A stretch of 36,894 bases of DNA from Helicobacter vulpis (GTDB lineage: Bacteria > Campylobacterota > Campylobacteria > Campylobacterales > Helicobacteraceae). The notes beneath the pieces were generated by a model, which saw only the letters and a list, made by a program, of their open reading frames with translations, ran no database searches and was not told where the DNA came from. A program made the translations under genes and the position numbers. The stretch covers positions 1-36,894 of the forward strand of contig NZ_QXQT01000015.1 in assembly GCF_003660395.1 (NCBI RefSeq), written 5' to 3'. Positions 1-9,083 of the stretch are shown piece by piece (the first letter of the stretch is position 1; each line of letters starts with the position of its first letter).

Positions 1-1662
1 GTGCGCACTCTGTTCCCTCCACTCTGTGGCCTGCTGCAAAAGGGATGGTTGACTTTTAGGGGGGGTTGTGCTAGGGTTAGGCAAAGGAGTTTGTATGTTC
101 TCACTGCCTGTGGATAAATTAACATTTTGGTTTAACTCAGAGTCTGGGCGGTTGTATGCGTTAGCCCAAGGTTCAGAATTCCCCGATAATGCGGTATTTG
201 AATACGACTTTAAACGCGAATTTTGGGAGTCATTTAAGTCTTTAGGCGATTTTCTCACCAATACAGACTTTTCAGAAGTGGCGTTTTTATCTAAACTCAA
301 CGCAAAAGAAGTTAAGGCGTTAATATCTAAGTCTACGCCTTGAGCAAGTCGTCTGCCCTCTTCTAGCAATGCGTTTAATTCCTCCCTACTCAAGGTTGGG
401 TTAATCTCTTGCTCTCTTAAAATGTGATAAATCTCATCTAGTCTTTTCTTTACCTCCCAACTCTGCGCCGTGTGTACTTGGATTTCACTCCCTATGCCAT
501 TGTAAGTAAATTGCACATGGATACCCTTATACCCACTCTCTCTATGACGCAACTCCACAATGGGGGTTAACCCCTTGCTCTCTAAGGTGTCCACAATGCG
601 CACTAGCTGGCTATCTAGCCCCTCTTTTGTGGGCGTGATTAACGCCCCTCTTAAATAATCATTAATAGCCCCTATATCCCCCCTCTTGCGTTTAATCTTG
701 CTCTCTATGCTTTCTACACTCTTTAAGACGCTATTGGCTTCTAAATGCGCACTAGGCTCTTTAAGCCCCTCCAACAATGTTTTAAACCCTGCTTCTTGCT
801 CTTTAGCGGTGTTGTGGAGTTCTGTGGCTTGACTTTTTAGGTTAGGGGTGGTAAGTTCTGCAGTTGGTAGCCCACTCGGTGCTAAAGCACCTTGTCCATT
901 GGCAAGCCTACCCGGCCGAATGAAAGAGTGGATAATGTCGGCATCTCTTATTTGTTTCTGCAAATAGCTTGTTTGCCTAACTGGTAGCCCCGTAATAAGA
1001 ATTTGATCATGATCAGCCGTAACAAGTATATATTTTAAGGTTTTATCTCTTCCATCTTTAAAGGCCTTGATATACTCTTTTTTTGCAGGTGCTTTAAAGA
1101 TAAGTTCAATATCTGGGTTCTTTAAAGTTGGTTCAACCAAATGCAAATATTCTAAACGCCTTTGCCCATCGGTACGGCTTGCTAAATGTTCTATAAACCT
1201 TTCTTTGTTCTTCACCCCCTTTAAACTCTTTAAAAACCCTTCTATGTCTATTTCTTTAGGGATAGGGGTCGCGTGCGCGCTTAAATCAAGGTTCTTAATA
1301 AAAGCCTCTTTCTCCTCTGGGCTTTGAATCACCGCGCTTGGTTTAATTTCTCCCCCACTCTTAGGTAAATCTTCCCCCTCTGCTTCCTGCTTAGGTATCC
1401 TGCTCGCGCTAGGTTCTGGGCTTGGCTTGGGTAAGGGTAATCCCCCTCCTCCTCCTCCATCATCTGGAGGTAAGCCCCCCTCAATCTCTCTAATGAGGGC
1501 TTTGGTGGCGTTGTCAAAATCGGTGCGCTGGACTAGCTGGTTGAGTTGGTTTTTAAAGGCCTCCACGCTGTGGCTCTTGTTTAAAGCGGCTTTGAGGTGG
1601 TGGCGCAAGGCTGCTGCGCCTATCTTCTGGTTAAAGCCCTTGAAAAAGGGAATATGGGGCAT
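1..1662 (-). CDS. Phage-type multidomain protein with PBECR2-like and RelA/SpoT-like domains, partial
   Basis: An unbroken minus-strand frame of 554 codons starts at ATG 1662-1660 and leaves the window at base 1 without a stop, so the C-terminus is missing. Residues 1-65 are helical (starts MPHIPFFKGFNQ), followed by a Gly/Pro-rich linker around 70-90. Residues about 170-250 (YLHLVEPTLKNPDIELIF ... YILVTADHDQILITGL ... IIHSFIRPGR) have the pattern of phage PBECR2 (barnase/EndoU/colicin/RelE-like) nuclease domains fused to phage head proteins. Residues about 332-412 (NDYLRGALIT, SGYKGIHVQF, EIQVHTAQ, IYHILR) match the RelA/SpoT nucleotidyltransferase signature. The tail from about 430 is Asn/Ser/Pro-rich. 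No good ribosome binding site precedes the ATG and the frame stays open upstream to about 1750, so the 5' end may be truncated. It could be a lone prophage relic or an effector gene. The domain calls are pattern recognition, not a search. Confidence 0.6.
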   Translation of the reverse strand, partial: MPHIPFFKGFNQKIGAAALRHHLKAALNKSHSVEAFKNQLNQLVQRTDFDNATKALIREIEGGLPPDDGGGGGGLPLPKPSPEPSASRIPKQEAEGEDLPKSGGEIKPSAVIQSPEEKEAFIKNLDLSAHATPIPKEIDIEGFLKSLKGVKNKERFIEHLASRTDGQRRLEYLHLVEPTLKNPDIELIFKAPAKKEYIKAFKDGRDKTLKYILVTADHDQILITGLPVRQTSYLQKQIRDADIIHSFIRPGRLANGQGALAPSGLPTAELTTPNLKSQATELHNTAKEQEAGFKTLLEGLKEPSAHLEANSVLKSVESIESKIKRKRGDIGAINDYLRGALITPTKEGLDSQLVRIVDTLESKGLTPIVELRHRESGYKGIHVQFTYNGIGSEIQVHTAQSWEVKKRLDEIYHILREQEINPTLSREELNALLEEGRRLAQGVDLDINALTSFALSLDKNATSEKSVLVRKSPKDLNDSQNSRLKSYSNTALSGNSEPWANAYNRPDSELNQNVNLSTGSENIQTPLPNPSTTPPKSQPSLLQQATEWREQSAH

Positions 1663-1803
1663 GGTGCGCACTAAGATGCAAAAGAATTTTGGCCGTCCTG
1701 GTATAGAGACTAGGGTTGTAGAGGTGAAGATCAGCCCAACGCGTTATAAACTACGCAACTAGATTACAAGTTGTGGGCTTTTAAGAAACCCCCCTCTTTG
1801 TAG

Positions 1804-3213
1804 TTAACACCTAGGGATATGCACATTCACTGCTAGGCCTCCCAAAGAGGTTTCGCGATATTTGGAGTCGATGGATTTGCCCACCTGCAACATGGTTAAA
1901 ATCACTTCATCTAAGCCTACTTTAGCCTGATAACCATCCTCTAGAGCCAAGCGCGCAGCCGCCACCGCCTTGATCGCCCCCACGACATTTCTCTCAATAC
2001 AGGGGATTTGTACCAACCCCCCCACCGGGTCGCAAGTGAGCCCTAGATGGTGTTCCATCGCAATTTCTGCCGCGCTTAAAACTTGGTGCACGCCTGCTCC
2101 CATCACAAAGGCAAACCCAGCAGCCGCCATAGAGGAAGCCGCGCCCACTTCGGCCTGACACCCCGCTTCTGCCCCGCTGATTGAGCCATTTTTCTTGTAG
2201 AGATAACCCACCGCGCAACAGGTCAGGAGAAAATTGACAATTTCTTCTTGGCTTAGGGGCTTGATGTGGTTCTGACAATAAAGCAACACAGCGGGCACGA
2301 CCCCACATGCGCCATTGGTGGGCGCGGTTACGACCTTGTTGCCACAGGCATTTTCTTCGCTGATGGCGCGCGCGTACATGGTCATGTAATCCATCACGGC
2401 TAAGGGGTCTTGAGTGTCGGCATGTTTGGCCATGCGCTCTTGGATACTAGGGGCTAAACGCTCCATGCCAATGCACCCAGGGAGGCGTTTGTCCTTGGCA
2501 TGTACCCCACTTTCATAACAAGCTAACATGGCTTCATAGACTTCTAGGCAATAGTCTTTAGCGTAGTTTGGGCCAAATAGCGCGCTCTCGTGTTGGGCTA
2601 CGATATTAGCGATCTCACAATGGTGCTTGGTACATAGTGCTTCTAATTCTTTGGCACTATTGAAGTCAAAGGGAGTGTGTTTAGCATGGGTGGGGTTGGA
2701 TTTTCTATGGCTCAACTCCTCTTGGGTGTAAATAAAACCCCCTCCTGTAGAATAGTAGGTTTCTTGGATCAACGCTTGCCCCTGTGCGTCAAAAGCACGT
2801 ACCACCATGCCATTTTCATGCAAACTCAAAGCCTTGTTCTCAAAAAGAATATCATGGGTGAAGTCAAAGAGAATGTCATGGTGCTGGGCCAAATAAAGAC
2901 GTTGCTCTTTGAGCACCCTTTGTACGATTTCTTGGCGTTGGGGCACACTCACTTTCCTGGCACTAATCCCACTCAAGCCCACTAGGCAGGCTAGATCGCT
3001 CAAGTGCCCCTTGCCCGTTAAAGCTAAAGATCCGTGCAAAGTAACTTGCACGCGCGCCACGCGTTCCAATAGCCCTTTGTCTTGCAAAAGCGCACAGAAG
3101 CGCACACATGCGTCCATAGGTCCGATCGTGTGTGAAGAACTAGGACCAATGCCGATTTTAAAAATAGAAGTCATAGATTGGGCATGAAGCCCTTGTTGGG
3201 TTTGGATATCCAT
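1804..3213 (-). CDS. sdaA: L-serine ammonia-lyase, single-chain iron-sulfur type
   Basis: Converts L-serine to pyruvate and ammonia in the cytoplasm, feeding amino-acid carbon into central metabolism. The 469 residues match a fused alpha/beta SdaA of normal length. The N-terminal beta domain carries GPSSSHTIGPMD (about 23-34). The C-terminal domain has CGNKVVTAPTNGACG (about 290-303) and three cysteines in AGCQAE (about 351), LTCDPVGG (about 394) and IPCIERN (about 405), with the spacing expected for [4Fe-4S] cluster ligands. AAAGGAG lies 5 bases before the ATG at 3213, which supports this start over an internal Met at codon 14. It lies 19 bases downstream of sdaC on the same strand, so the two probably form a serine uptake and catabolism operon. 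Confidence 0.95.
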   Translation of the reverse strand: MDIQTQQGLHAQSMTSIFKIGIGPSSSHTIGPMDACVRFCALLQDKGLLERVARVQVTLHGSLALTGKGHLSDLACLVGLSGISARKVSVPQRQEIVQRVLKEQRLYLAQHHDILFDFTHDILFENKALSLHENGMVVRAFDAQGQALIQETYYSTGGGFIYTQEELSHRKSNPTHAKHTPFDFNSAKELEALCTKHHCEIANIVAQHESALFGPNYAKDYCLEVYEAMLACYESGVHAKDKRLPGCIGMERLAPSIQERMAKHADTQDPLAVMDYMTMYARAISEENACGNKVVTAPTNGACGVVPAVLLYCQNHIKPLSQEEIVNFLLTCCAVGYLYKKNGSISGAEAGCQAEVGAASSMAAAGFAFVMGAGVHQVLSAAEIAMEHHLGLTCDPVGGLVQIPCIERNVVGAIKAVAAARLALEDGYQAKVGLDEVILTMLQVGKSIDSKYRETSLGGLAVNVHIPRC

Positions 3214-3232
3214 ACTGCTCCTTTAATTGGGA

Positions 3233-4483
3233 TCACTTAACCATAAGACCAATGACCGCATTGAGTACAGTCAACACCCCTACGATCAGCAAGAAGCCGT
3301 CCACCCAAAGATTTCTAAAGGATTTCATGGATGGCAACATATACATCGCTACAATGGGCAAAATGAAGGTGATGGTTGCAAGTGCGGGGCCCCCCAAACT
3401 CTCAATAAAGCCCAAGATGCTTGGGTTATAGTAAGAAACTAAGATAATGCTAATCCATAAAAATAATGTTACGCTGACATCAATTTGTTTGTGGCGGCTG
3501 GGGCTGGGTTTCTCCTTAAAAAAGCTTTGCACCACCAGCCCCTTGAGCCCTTCTTTAGCCCCATAATAATGCCCAAAAAAAGAAGTGCTGATGGCTAAAA
3601 ACGCCACAATGGGACCTGTGTAGCCCACAATGGGGTTATCTAGTGTGTTGGCAAAATAGCTTAAGATGGGGATATTCTGTTCTCTAGCCTTGATGAAGTC
3701 GGCAGGCTCTAGACATAAAATACAGGAAAAGACAAAGAACATCACAAAGAAAAGCAAAAAAGACGTGTTGAGTAACTCGATTTGGTTGGTTTTGAAGTGT
3801 TTGAGTTCTCCATAACGGCGTTCTATGGCTTGGGCGAAGGTGGAGATAATCGCGCTGTGGTTGAAAGAAAAAACGAGTACTGGAAGCGTGAACCAGAGTG
3901 CTGCAAAAAAACCCCCAAAGCTGGGGATCTCTTTGAGCATGGCGGTCTTCCAGTAGGGCATGAGGTAGAAAGAGAACAAGAGGAGAATCAAAGCCATCGG
4001 ATAAACTAGAATATTGGCAATCCGAGTTACCACAGTGGTGCTAAAGATCATCACAAAAATCATGCCACTCACCAAATGCTCTGCTAGAAAAAAGCGGTTG
4101 TGTTCAAAGTAATGTAACCCGAGTTGGTGTGCAAAAAAGGATTCTGTGGTGTTGGTGATCCCCACTCCATAAGCTAGGCAGATTGGATAGAAGGTAAAGA
4201 AATACATAAAGGTGATGACAAACCCTGCATTCTTGCCCAAATAAGTGGCGGCATGGGTGATGTCGTGGTTGCCTATGGCGTTGACAAAGCGCGCCAAGGC
4301 GCGGTGGCTTAGCCACGTCATTGGAAAGCTCAAGAGCGCCATCACCACCACAGGCCAAAAGCCATGCGCGCCCGCCTTAATGGGGAGAAATAAAATTCCC
4401 GCCCCAATGGCAGTGCCAAACATAGACCACATCCAACGGATGTCAAACAAATTAAGCGACTTGCCCTTCTCTTCTGCCATCAT
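3233..4483 (-). CDS. sdaC: Serine transporter, HAAAP family
   Basis: Inner-membrane amino-acid/proton symporter expected to import L-serine for the adjacent SdaA. The 416 residues contain about 11 hydrophobic segments. The first, FGTAIGAGILFLPIKAG (about residues 20-36), is the characteristic start of hydroxy/aromatic amino acid permeases. Later parts (e.g. PIVAFLAISTSFFGHYYG) also fit SdaC/TdcC. Two Met codons are adjacent (4483 and 4480). AAAGGA is only 2 bases from the first and 5 from the second, so translation more likely begins at 4480. About 94 bases separate it from folP upstream, room for its own promoter, though I see no convincing one. Confidence 0.9.
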   Translation of the reverse strand: MMAEEKGKSLNLFDIRWMWSMFGTAIGAGILFLPIKAGAHGFWPVVVMALLSFPMTWLSHRALARFVNAIGNHDITHAATYLGKNAGFVITFMYFFTFYPICLAYGVGITNTTESFFAHQLGLHYFEHNRFFLAEHLVSGMIFVMIFSTTVVTRIANILVYPMALILLLFSFYLMPYWKTAMLKEIPSFGGFFAALWFTLPVLVFSFNHSAIISTFAQAIERRYGELKHFKTNQIELLNTSFLLFFVMFFVFSCILCLEPADFIKAREQNIPILSYFANTLDNPIVGYTGPIVAFLAISTSFFGHYYGAKEGLKGLVVQSFFKEKPSPSRHKQIDVSVTLFLWISIILVSYYNPSILGFIESLGGPALATITFILPIVAMYMLPSMKSFRNLWVDGFLLIVGVLTVLNAVIGLMVK

Positions 4484-4577
4484 AATCCTTTAAAATAGAT
4501 AGTGGCATGCTAACAGATTTTGCCTAAGTCCCATGCAAAATCGCGTGTGATCCCCTTTTGTGTGTATACAGTGCTTA

Positions 4578-5726
4578 TTATGGTAACTCGATTGTTTGCA
4601 AGGCTTGGTAGATATGGAGCATATCTAGGTGGGGTTCTATGTCGTGTACGCGCAAGAGAGTGGCCCCATGCTGCAAGGCTACTAGGTGCAAGGCCAGAGT
4701 GCCGGCTAATCTCTGCTCCACTTCTTTAGCACAAATATCTCCTATACATTTTTTACGGCTAGCCCCCACTAATAAGGGGTAACCCAAGTGCAAAAAATGC
4801 CTCAAGTGCTGGATCAAGGCTAGATTATGCGCGGTGGTTTTATTAAAACCAATCCCCACATCTAAGATAATGTTCTCAATGCCATACTCTTGTAAACGTG
4901 CCAATGACGCGCTAAAAAATGTGTCCATCTCTTTAAAGAGATGTGTGTAGGGGGCAAAGTGGTCCATATTCATGGGTACGCCCAAGGAATGCATCAAGAT
5001 CACCCCCGCGCCATAGCGTTGTGCCAGCGTGCACATCTTTTCATCTCTGAAGCCATTGACATCATTGAGGAGCTGAAACCCACAACCAAGCGCAAAATCC
5101 GCGCTCTTGGCATGATAGGTGTCAATGCTAAATATAGCGTGTTGTGTGAGATTGGAGGTCTTGACTTCCATGCAAACATCTTTTAAACGCGCGATTTCTT
5201 CTTGGGGACTGATGGGTGGGCTAAAGGGGCGCGAACTAGCCGCTCCAATATCAATGTAGGGAATCTTGTGTTCCAAACACGTGTAAATTCGATCTAAAGC
5301 TTTCTGTGGATTGCAACGGCTGTGGGGATAAAAGCTATCTGGGGTGAGATTGATAATGGCCATCAAGGCAGGGGTTTGGACGCGATGGGTTTGCAGATGG
5401 GATTCTAGCATGCTGGCTAGACGTTTGAGCCCAAAAGCTTGGGTAGAGCACTTGGCACGCAGGCGTTCTAACTGATCTAGAGTGCCCACTAATAAGCAAG
5501 GGTAGTGTGTCTTCTTGGCCAAAATGCAATCTTTGGGTGTGGCCAATTCCGCACCCACGCGCAGAGCCTCCTGTTTCAAAGTCAAAGCCGCGCTTAGGGG
5601 CAAATCTGTAATTTTGAAGGCCAATAGCTGGGCTTTTTGCGCCATAATAGCCTGACCGGTGGGATGTGGGGTGATGCGCGCCAGCTCTAGGGCAAAACTT
5701 CCCGGGGCAATGCGTTCTAAAAACAT
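4578..5726 (-). CDS. folP: Dihydropteroate synthase
   Basis: Condenses p-aminobenzoate with dihydropterin pyrophosphate in folate synthesis. The catalytic TIM-barrel half shows the family landmarks in order: AIINLTPDSFYPHS (about 122-135), DIGAASSRPFSP (pABA/pterin loop), LLNDVNGFRD, ILDVGIGFNKT, LLVGASRKKCIG and a terminal LRVHDI. At 382 residues it is about 100 longer than the usual 270-280. The extra N-terminal segment is typical of Helicobacter/Campylobacter FolP and has no function I can name. AAAAGGAAG precedes the ATG at 5726 by a suitable distance. It lies 43 bases downstream of the secreted-protein gene on the same strand. Confidence 0.93.
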   Translation of the reverse strand: MFLERIAPGSFALELARITPHPTGQAIMAQKAQLLAFKITDLPLSAALTLKQEALRVGAELATPKDCILAKKTHYPCLLVGTLDQLERLRAKCSTQAFGLKRLASMLESHLQTHRVQTPALMAIINLTPDSFYPHSRCNPQKALDRIYTCLEHKIPYIDIGAASSRPFSPPISPQEEIARLKDVCMEVKTSNLTQHAIFSIDTYHAKSADFALGCGFQLLNDVNGFRDEKMCTLAQRYGAGVILMHSLGVPMNMDHFAPYTHLFKEMDTFFSASLARLQEYGIENIILDVGIGFNKTTAHNLALIQHLRHFLHLGYPLLVGASRKKCIGDICAKEVEQRLAGTLALHLVALQHGATLLRVHDIEPHLDMLHIYQALQTIELP

Positions 5727-5769
5727 AGCTCTTCCTTTTGGGGGTTTTTACACAAATGGCGCAAAGTTA

Positions 5770-6540
5770 TCAAAGAAGATCACGTTGTTGCAGGGCGCGC
5801 AAGAAATCCATGATCACGTCTCTTTTGATCAGCCTGACTTTGTTTTTCTGGGCATCGAGCATGCCCATGAACACCCCACTAGCGTTGAAAAGGGGGCGGC
5901 CAAAGGGGTTTTCTTGCAAATTGGAAACACCATGCAGGCTTTGGACTTCAAAGGCGTTTTTAGGGCTCACTTGAGGGTAGTAGAGGGGGAGTGTGTGGAA
6001 TGTCGCGTTGTGAGCCAAAAGGTTTTGGCCGTATTTCTTGTAAATACGCGCGTGGTAATAGCTCTCGGGTCTGATTTGGCAATAGTCATTGGTAAAGACA
6101 TGGGTGCTCAAAAGGGAGAGTCCACGGTTGCGATCGATGGCCTTGACATGCAATCTAGCCACACAAATGAGCATGGGCGCGCTGTCATCTTGCATTTTAG
6201 CCATGATAGTCTGGGCATACATGCCTTGATCAAAGATCAAGTTGGATGCCGTCAAATAATTCCCATTTTGCAACAAAAGCCCATAACCCTGTTTGTAATG
6301 CCCATCGCTAAAATAGGCGGTTAAGAACGCGCTGCTATAGATCCAACGCACCCTGGGAGCACTATGAGATTTAGATTTCACAACGCGCTTTTTAGAGGGA
6401 AGCGGTTTTTTAGAGAGGGGTTTTTTCTTGGGCTTGGCTTTTTTAGTGTGGTGGATTAAAGAGGTATTAAGCACCTCAGCCCCCTGCAACGCCCCCATAG
6501 TCAGCCACAACCCTAAAAACCCCATCATCAACACCCGCAT
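5770..6540 (-). CDS. Secreted protein with degenerate trypsin-like features
   Basis: 256 residues with an N-terminal Sec signal peptide (MRVLMMGFLGLWLTMGALQG, cleavage likely near residue 21) and a Lys-rich linker (KKAKPKKKPLSKKPLPSKKR) before a folded domain. That domain has elements reminiscent of trypsin-like peptidases. GLLLQNGNYLTASNLI resembles the strand and His-loop of HtrA-like folds, RGLSLL sits where D-L-A-L-L is usual, and FGRPLFNASGVFMGML resembles the GNSGGPLFN-G-x-V-I-G strand but without the Ser. If the fold is right, it is catalytically dead. It occupies the place of H. pylori HP1440 next to ppiA (recalled synteny). It is divergent from ppiA with about 73 bases between start codons. 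No clear ribosome binding site is visible. Function unknown. Confidence 0.6.
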   Translation of the reverse strand: MRVLMMGFLGLWLTMGALQGAEVLNTSLIHHTKKAKPKKKPLSKKPLPSKKRVVKSKSHSAPRVRWIYSSAFLTAYFSDGHYKQGYGLLLQNGNYLTASNLIFDQGMYAQTIMAKMQDDSAPMLICVARLHVKAIDRNRGLSLLSTHVFTNDYCQIRPESYYHARIYKKYGQNLLAHNATFHTLPLYYPQVSPKNAFEVQSLHGVSNLQENPFGRPLFNASGVFMGMLDAQKNKVRLIKRDVIMDFLRALQQRDLL

Positions 6541-6571
6541 ACACGCCCCATGCTAATAAATTTAAGTTGAA

Positions 6572-6613
6572 ATCGGTAAAATGCTCGAATCTTTTACCCC
6601 CAAGAGGATTTGT
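6572..6613 (+). promoter_or_regulatory. Putative ppiA promoter and ribosome binding site
   Basis: TAAAAT at 6576-6581 is a plausible -10 box for the plus-strand gene run. AAGAGGA at 6602-6608 sits 5 bases before the ATG at 6614 and decides that start over the upstream in-frame ATG at 6581, which would fall inside the promoter. No convincing -35 is visible, which is common in Helicobacter. Confidence 0.45.
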
Positions 6614-7099
6614 ATGGAGGCGTTGAAAACCTACACGATTGAGCCGCATGTGCTAGCTACTTACAACTATGCCACGATTCACACCAACAAGGGCGCGATT
6701 AAGATCCACTTGTTTGGTGCAGACGCGCCCCAAGCGGTGAGCAATTTCGCCACTCTAGCCCAAGAGGGTTTTTACAATGGCCTAAGTTTTCACCGCGTGA
6801 TCGCCGGGTTTGTTGCCCAAGGGGGTTGCCCCCTGGGTACGGGCACGGGGGGACCGGGTTATCGCATCAAATGCGAAATACAAAACAACCCCCACAAACA
6901 TAAGAGGGGCGCGCTCAGTATGGCGCATGCTGGGAGGGATACGGGCGGGAGTCAGTTCTTTTTGTGTTTTGCGCCCCAGCCCCATTTAGATGGCGAACAC
7001 ACGGTCTTTGGGCAAATTGAGGATGCTGCTAGCCTCAAGGTGTTAGATTCCCTCAAACAGGGCGATGTGATGGAGAGTGTCCAAATTTCGCAGGATTAG
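6614..7099 (+). CDS. ppiA: Cyclophilin-type peptidyl-prolyl cis-trans isomerase
   Basis: Catalyses cis-trans isomerisation of X-Pro bonds. Without a signal peptide it should be cytoplasmic. The 161 residues give a minimal cyclophilin domain with [13 protein letters not shown] (catalytic Arg), [16 protein letters not shown] and [10 protein letters not shown], all near-invariant cyclophilin segments. A frame extension of 11 codons upstream exists, but the ribosome binding site at 6602-6608 and comparison with recalled H. pylori PpiA (about 162 residues) favour the start at 6614. csrA follows after 11 bases. Confidence 0.93.
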   Translation: MEALKTYTIEPHVLATYNYATIHTNKGAIKIHLFGADAPQAVSNFATLAQEGFYNGLSFHRVIAGFVAQGGCPLGTGTGGPGYRIKCEIQNNPHKHKRGALSMAHAGRDTGGSQFFLCFAPQPHLDGEHTVFGQIEDAASLKVLDSLKQGDVMESVQISQD

Positions 7100-7110
7100 G
7101 GTTGTAAAAG

Positions 7111-7353
7111 GTGTTGATTTTAGCTAGAAAATTAGGGGAGGGGGTGGTCATTGGAGAGGATATTCACATCAAAATCGTCTCCATTGATAAGGGAAGTGTC
7201 AAATTAGGGTTTCAAGCACCTGCGCACACCTTGATCCTGCGCTCAGAGCTTAAAGAAGCCATCGCTACAGAGAATAAGCGCGCGTCTGAAAGCGTGAGCG
7301 ATGAAGTGCTTGCAAATATGGGGAAGACTATCCAGCTGGGCAAATTGAAGTGA
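7111..7353 (+). CDS. csrA: Carbon storage regulator CsrA
   Basis: RNA-binding post-transcriptional regulator that binds GGA motifs in mRNA leaders as a dimer. The 80 residues begin with the hallmark [18 protein letters not shown], and [10 protein letters not shown] completes the core. The remainder is the longer charged tail seen in epsilonproteobacterial CsrA. Translation starts at GTG 7111, with only a weak purine stretch (GTAAAAG) before it. Its final bases overlap the ispE start (GTGA), indicating translational coupling. Confidence 0.93.
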   Translation: MLILARKLGEGVVIGEDIHIKIVSIDKGSVKLGFQAPAHTLILRSELKEAIATENKRASESVSDEVLANMGKTIQLGKLK

Positions 7354-8144
7354 ACCCTTTTGGTTTTGTAGTTTGCCCTAAGGTGAATATCTTTCTTAAG
7401 ATCACCGGGTTTGAGGGGGGCTATCATCTGCTAAACTCTAGGCTGGTGTTGGTACAAAATAGTTTTAAGGATTGTATTGAGGTGCGGTGTGCGGACAGGT
7501 TTGCCCTCAAGGGTGATTTTGATTGCGCTCTGCAGGATAACACGCTCTATAAAGCCTTGCAAGCTCTAAAATCCCACTTGGAGCACAAGAAAACCCCCCC
7601 GGCTTTATTGCAACTCTTGGATCGTCTAAAGATTGAGGTAGAAAAACACATCCCCACGCAGGCGGGCTTTGGGGGGGGGAGCGCGGATGCGGGCGGGCTT
7701 TTGAGAGAACTCAACACACATTTAAACTTGGGCTTGAGTTTGCAAGAACTCTATGGCATTGGGGCGCGGGTGGGGAGTGATGTGAATTTCTTCATTTCTG
7801 GGCTGGAGTGCGCGCATGTCAGCCATTTTGGCGAAGTGGTAGAACCCTTTGCAGATACGCCCCTAGAATTGGAGTTGCTAAACCCCAACATCGCTTGCAA
7901 AACCCCAGAGGTTTATCGCGCCTTTGCCCAAACCCAGCCTACCCCCCTTGATTTCGCCACACTCCAGCGCACCCCTAGCATCGTTTTATTGCAAACACAC
8001 TCTAGGGCTGTGCTCAACGATCTGTTAAAACCCGCGCTCAAGATTGCTCCCGATCTCAAAGAAGTGGAGGCGCGCTTAGGCACGCGGTGGTTTTTTAGCG
8101 GGAGTGGGGGTGGTTTTTTCGCGCTCAAGGAAGATAGCGCATGA
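7350..8144 (+). CDS. ispE: 4-diphosphocytidyl-2-C-methyl-D-erythritol kinase
   Basis: GHMP-family kinase that phosphorylates CDP-methylerythritol in the non-mevalonate isoprenoid pathway. The 264 residues show a short N-terminus with [11 protein letters not shown]. The ATP-binding glycine-rich loop [15 protein letters not shown] is at about 104-118, and the C-terminal GHMP motif [12 protein letters not shown] is near the end. Translation starts at GTG 7350, overlapping the csrA stop by 4 bases. Its own stop overlaps the smpB start, so csrA, ispE and smpB are translationally coupled. Confidence 0.93.
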   Translation: MNPFGFVVCPKVNIFLKITGFEGGYHLLNSRLVLVQNSFKDCIEVRCADRFALKGDFDCALQDNTLYKALQALKSHLEHKKTPPALLQLLDRLKIEVEKHIPTQAGFGGGSADAGGLLRELNTHLNLGLSLQELYGIGARVGSDVNFFISGLECAHVSHFGEVVEPFADTPLELELLNPNIACKTPEVYRAFAQTQPTPLDFATLQRTPSIVLLQTHSRAVLNDLLKPALKIAPDLKEVEARLGTRWFFSGSGGGFFALKEDSA

Positions 8145-8602
8145 AAGAGATCGCTAAGAACAAAAAAGCGTATTTTGATTATGAAATTTTGGAGAGTTTG
8201 GAAGCGGGCATTGTCTTGGTAGGCTCTGAGGTCAAGGCAATTCGCGCAGGGAGGGTGAATCTAAAGGATAACTTTGTTAGGATCGTGCGGGGTGAGGCCT
8301 TTGTATTTGGCATGCACATCGCGCATCTAGAAACGGCCAATGCCCATTACAAGCCCGATGAAATGCGCGCAAGGAAGTTGCTTTTGCATAAAAAACAACT
8401 GATGAAATGGTTTAGCCAAGTGGGGCAACAACGCTTGAGTATTGTGGCTTTGAAACTCTATTTCAACCATAGGAATAAAGCTAAACTTCAGGTGGCGTTG
8501 GTTAAAGGAAAAAAACTTTATGACAAAAGAGAGAGCATGAAAAAGAAAGCGTTGGAGATGGACGCAAAAATGGCGCTCAAAAACCATTCAAAGGGGTCTT
8601 AA
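8141..8602 (+). CDS. smpB: SsrA-binding protein SmpB
   Basis: Partner of tmRNA in trans-translation, rescuing stalled ribosomes. The 153 residues have the N-terminal NKKAYFDYEILES and GSEVKAIRAGRVNLKD typical of SmpB, with the basic C-terminal tail YDKRESMKKKALEMDAKM expected to enter the decoding centre. ATGA overlaps ispE by 4 bases, and the stop shares a base with the exbB ATG (TAATG). Confidence 0.95.
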   Translation: MKEIAKNKKAYFDYEILESLEAGIVLVGSEVKAIRAGRVNLKDNFVRIVRGEAFVFGMHIAHLETANAHYKPDEMRARKLLLHKKQLMKWFSQVGQQRLSIVALKLYFNHRNKAKLQVALVKGKKLYDKRESMKKKALEMDAKMALKNHSKGS

Positions 8603-9075
8603 TGCAGGACATGATGATGAAACAAATGATAGATTATGGAATTTTAGGGTTTTTAGCGTTTTTATCAGTGATTGTGATCGCCATTGGAATCGAGCGGGTG
8701 TGGTTCTATGCCACCGTGCGCGTGGACGACTATAATGACAAGCGCAAGTTAGAGTTGGATTTGCACCGCCGCTTGACTCTAGTCGCCACCATTGGTTCTA
8801 ACGCGCCCTATGTGGGCTTGTTAGGCACGGTGACCGGAATTATGCTCACTTTTATTGAGTTGGGGCATACAGGTTCTGTGGACACGAAGGCAATCATGGT
8901 GGGTTTAGCGCTCGCGCTCAAGGCTACGGGAATGGGCTTGATTGTGGCCATCCCCTCTGTGGTGATTTACAACATGTTAGTGCGCAAGAGTGAAATCATC
9001 GCCACCAAGTGGGATATCTACCACCATCCAGCCACAGAAAACACCGGTTATAACCGCCTAGATACGGATTTTTAG
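8602..9075 (+). CDS. exbB: TonB-system energizer ExbB (MotA/TolQ/ExbB proton channel)
   Basis: Inner-membrane subunit of the ExbB-ExbD motor that uses proton motive force to drive TonB-dependent uptake. The 157 residues correspond to the short epsilonproteobacterial form. There is a first transmembrane helix (about 9-29, YGILGFLAFLSVIVIAIGIE), then a cytoplasmic loop. Two further helices contain the conserved SNAPYVGLLGTVTGIMLTF and ALKATGMGLIVAIPSVVIYN. It is followed after 8 bases by exbD. Confidence 0.93.
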   Translation: MQDMMMKQMIDYGILGFLAFLSVIVIAIGIERVWFYATVRVDDYNDKRKLELDLHRRLTLVATIGSNAPYVGLLGTVTGIMLTFIELGHTGSVDTKAIMVGLALALKATGMGLIVAIPSVVIYNMLVRKSEIIATKWDIYHHPATENTGYNRLDTDF

Positions 9076-9083
9076 GATCGTTA

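Noticed and set aside
68-343. Plus-strand open frame of 91 codons
   Set aside because: It lies antisense to the minus-strand frame that is continuous from 1662 to the window edge, which has clear domain motifs. The plus product has none.
1427-1762. Plus-strand frame of 111 codons
   Set aside because: Pro/Arg/Trp-rich shadow of the minus-strand gene and its Gly-rich linker.
5659-6324. Plus-strand open frame of 221 codons
   Set aside because: Antisense to the secreted-protein gene with its signal peptide; low-complexity composition and no ribosome binding site.
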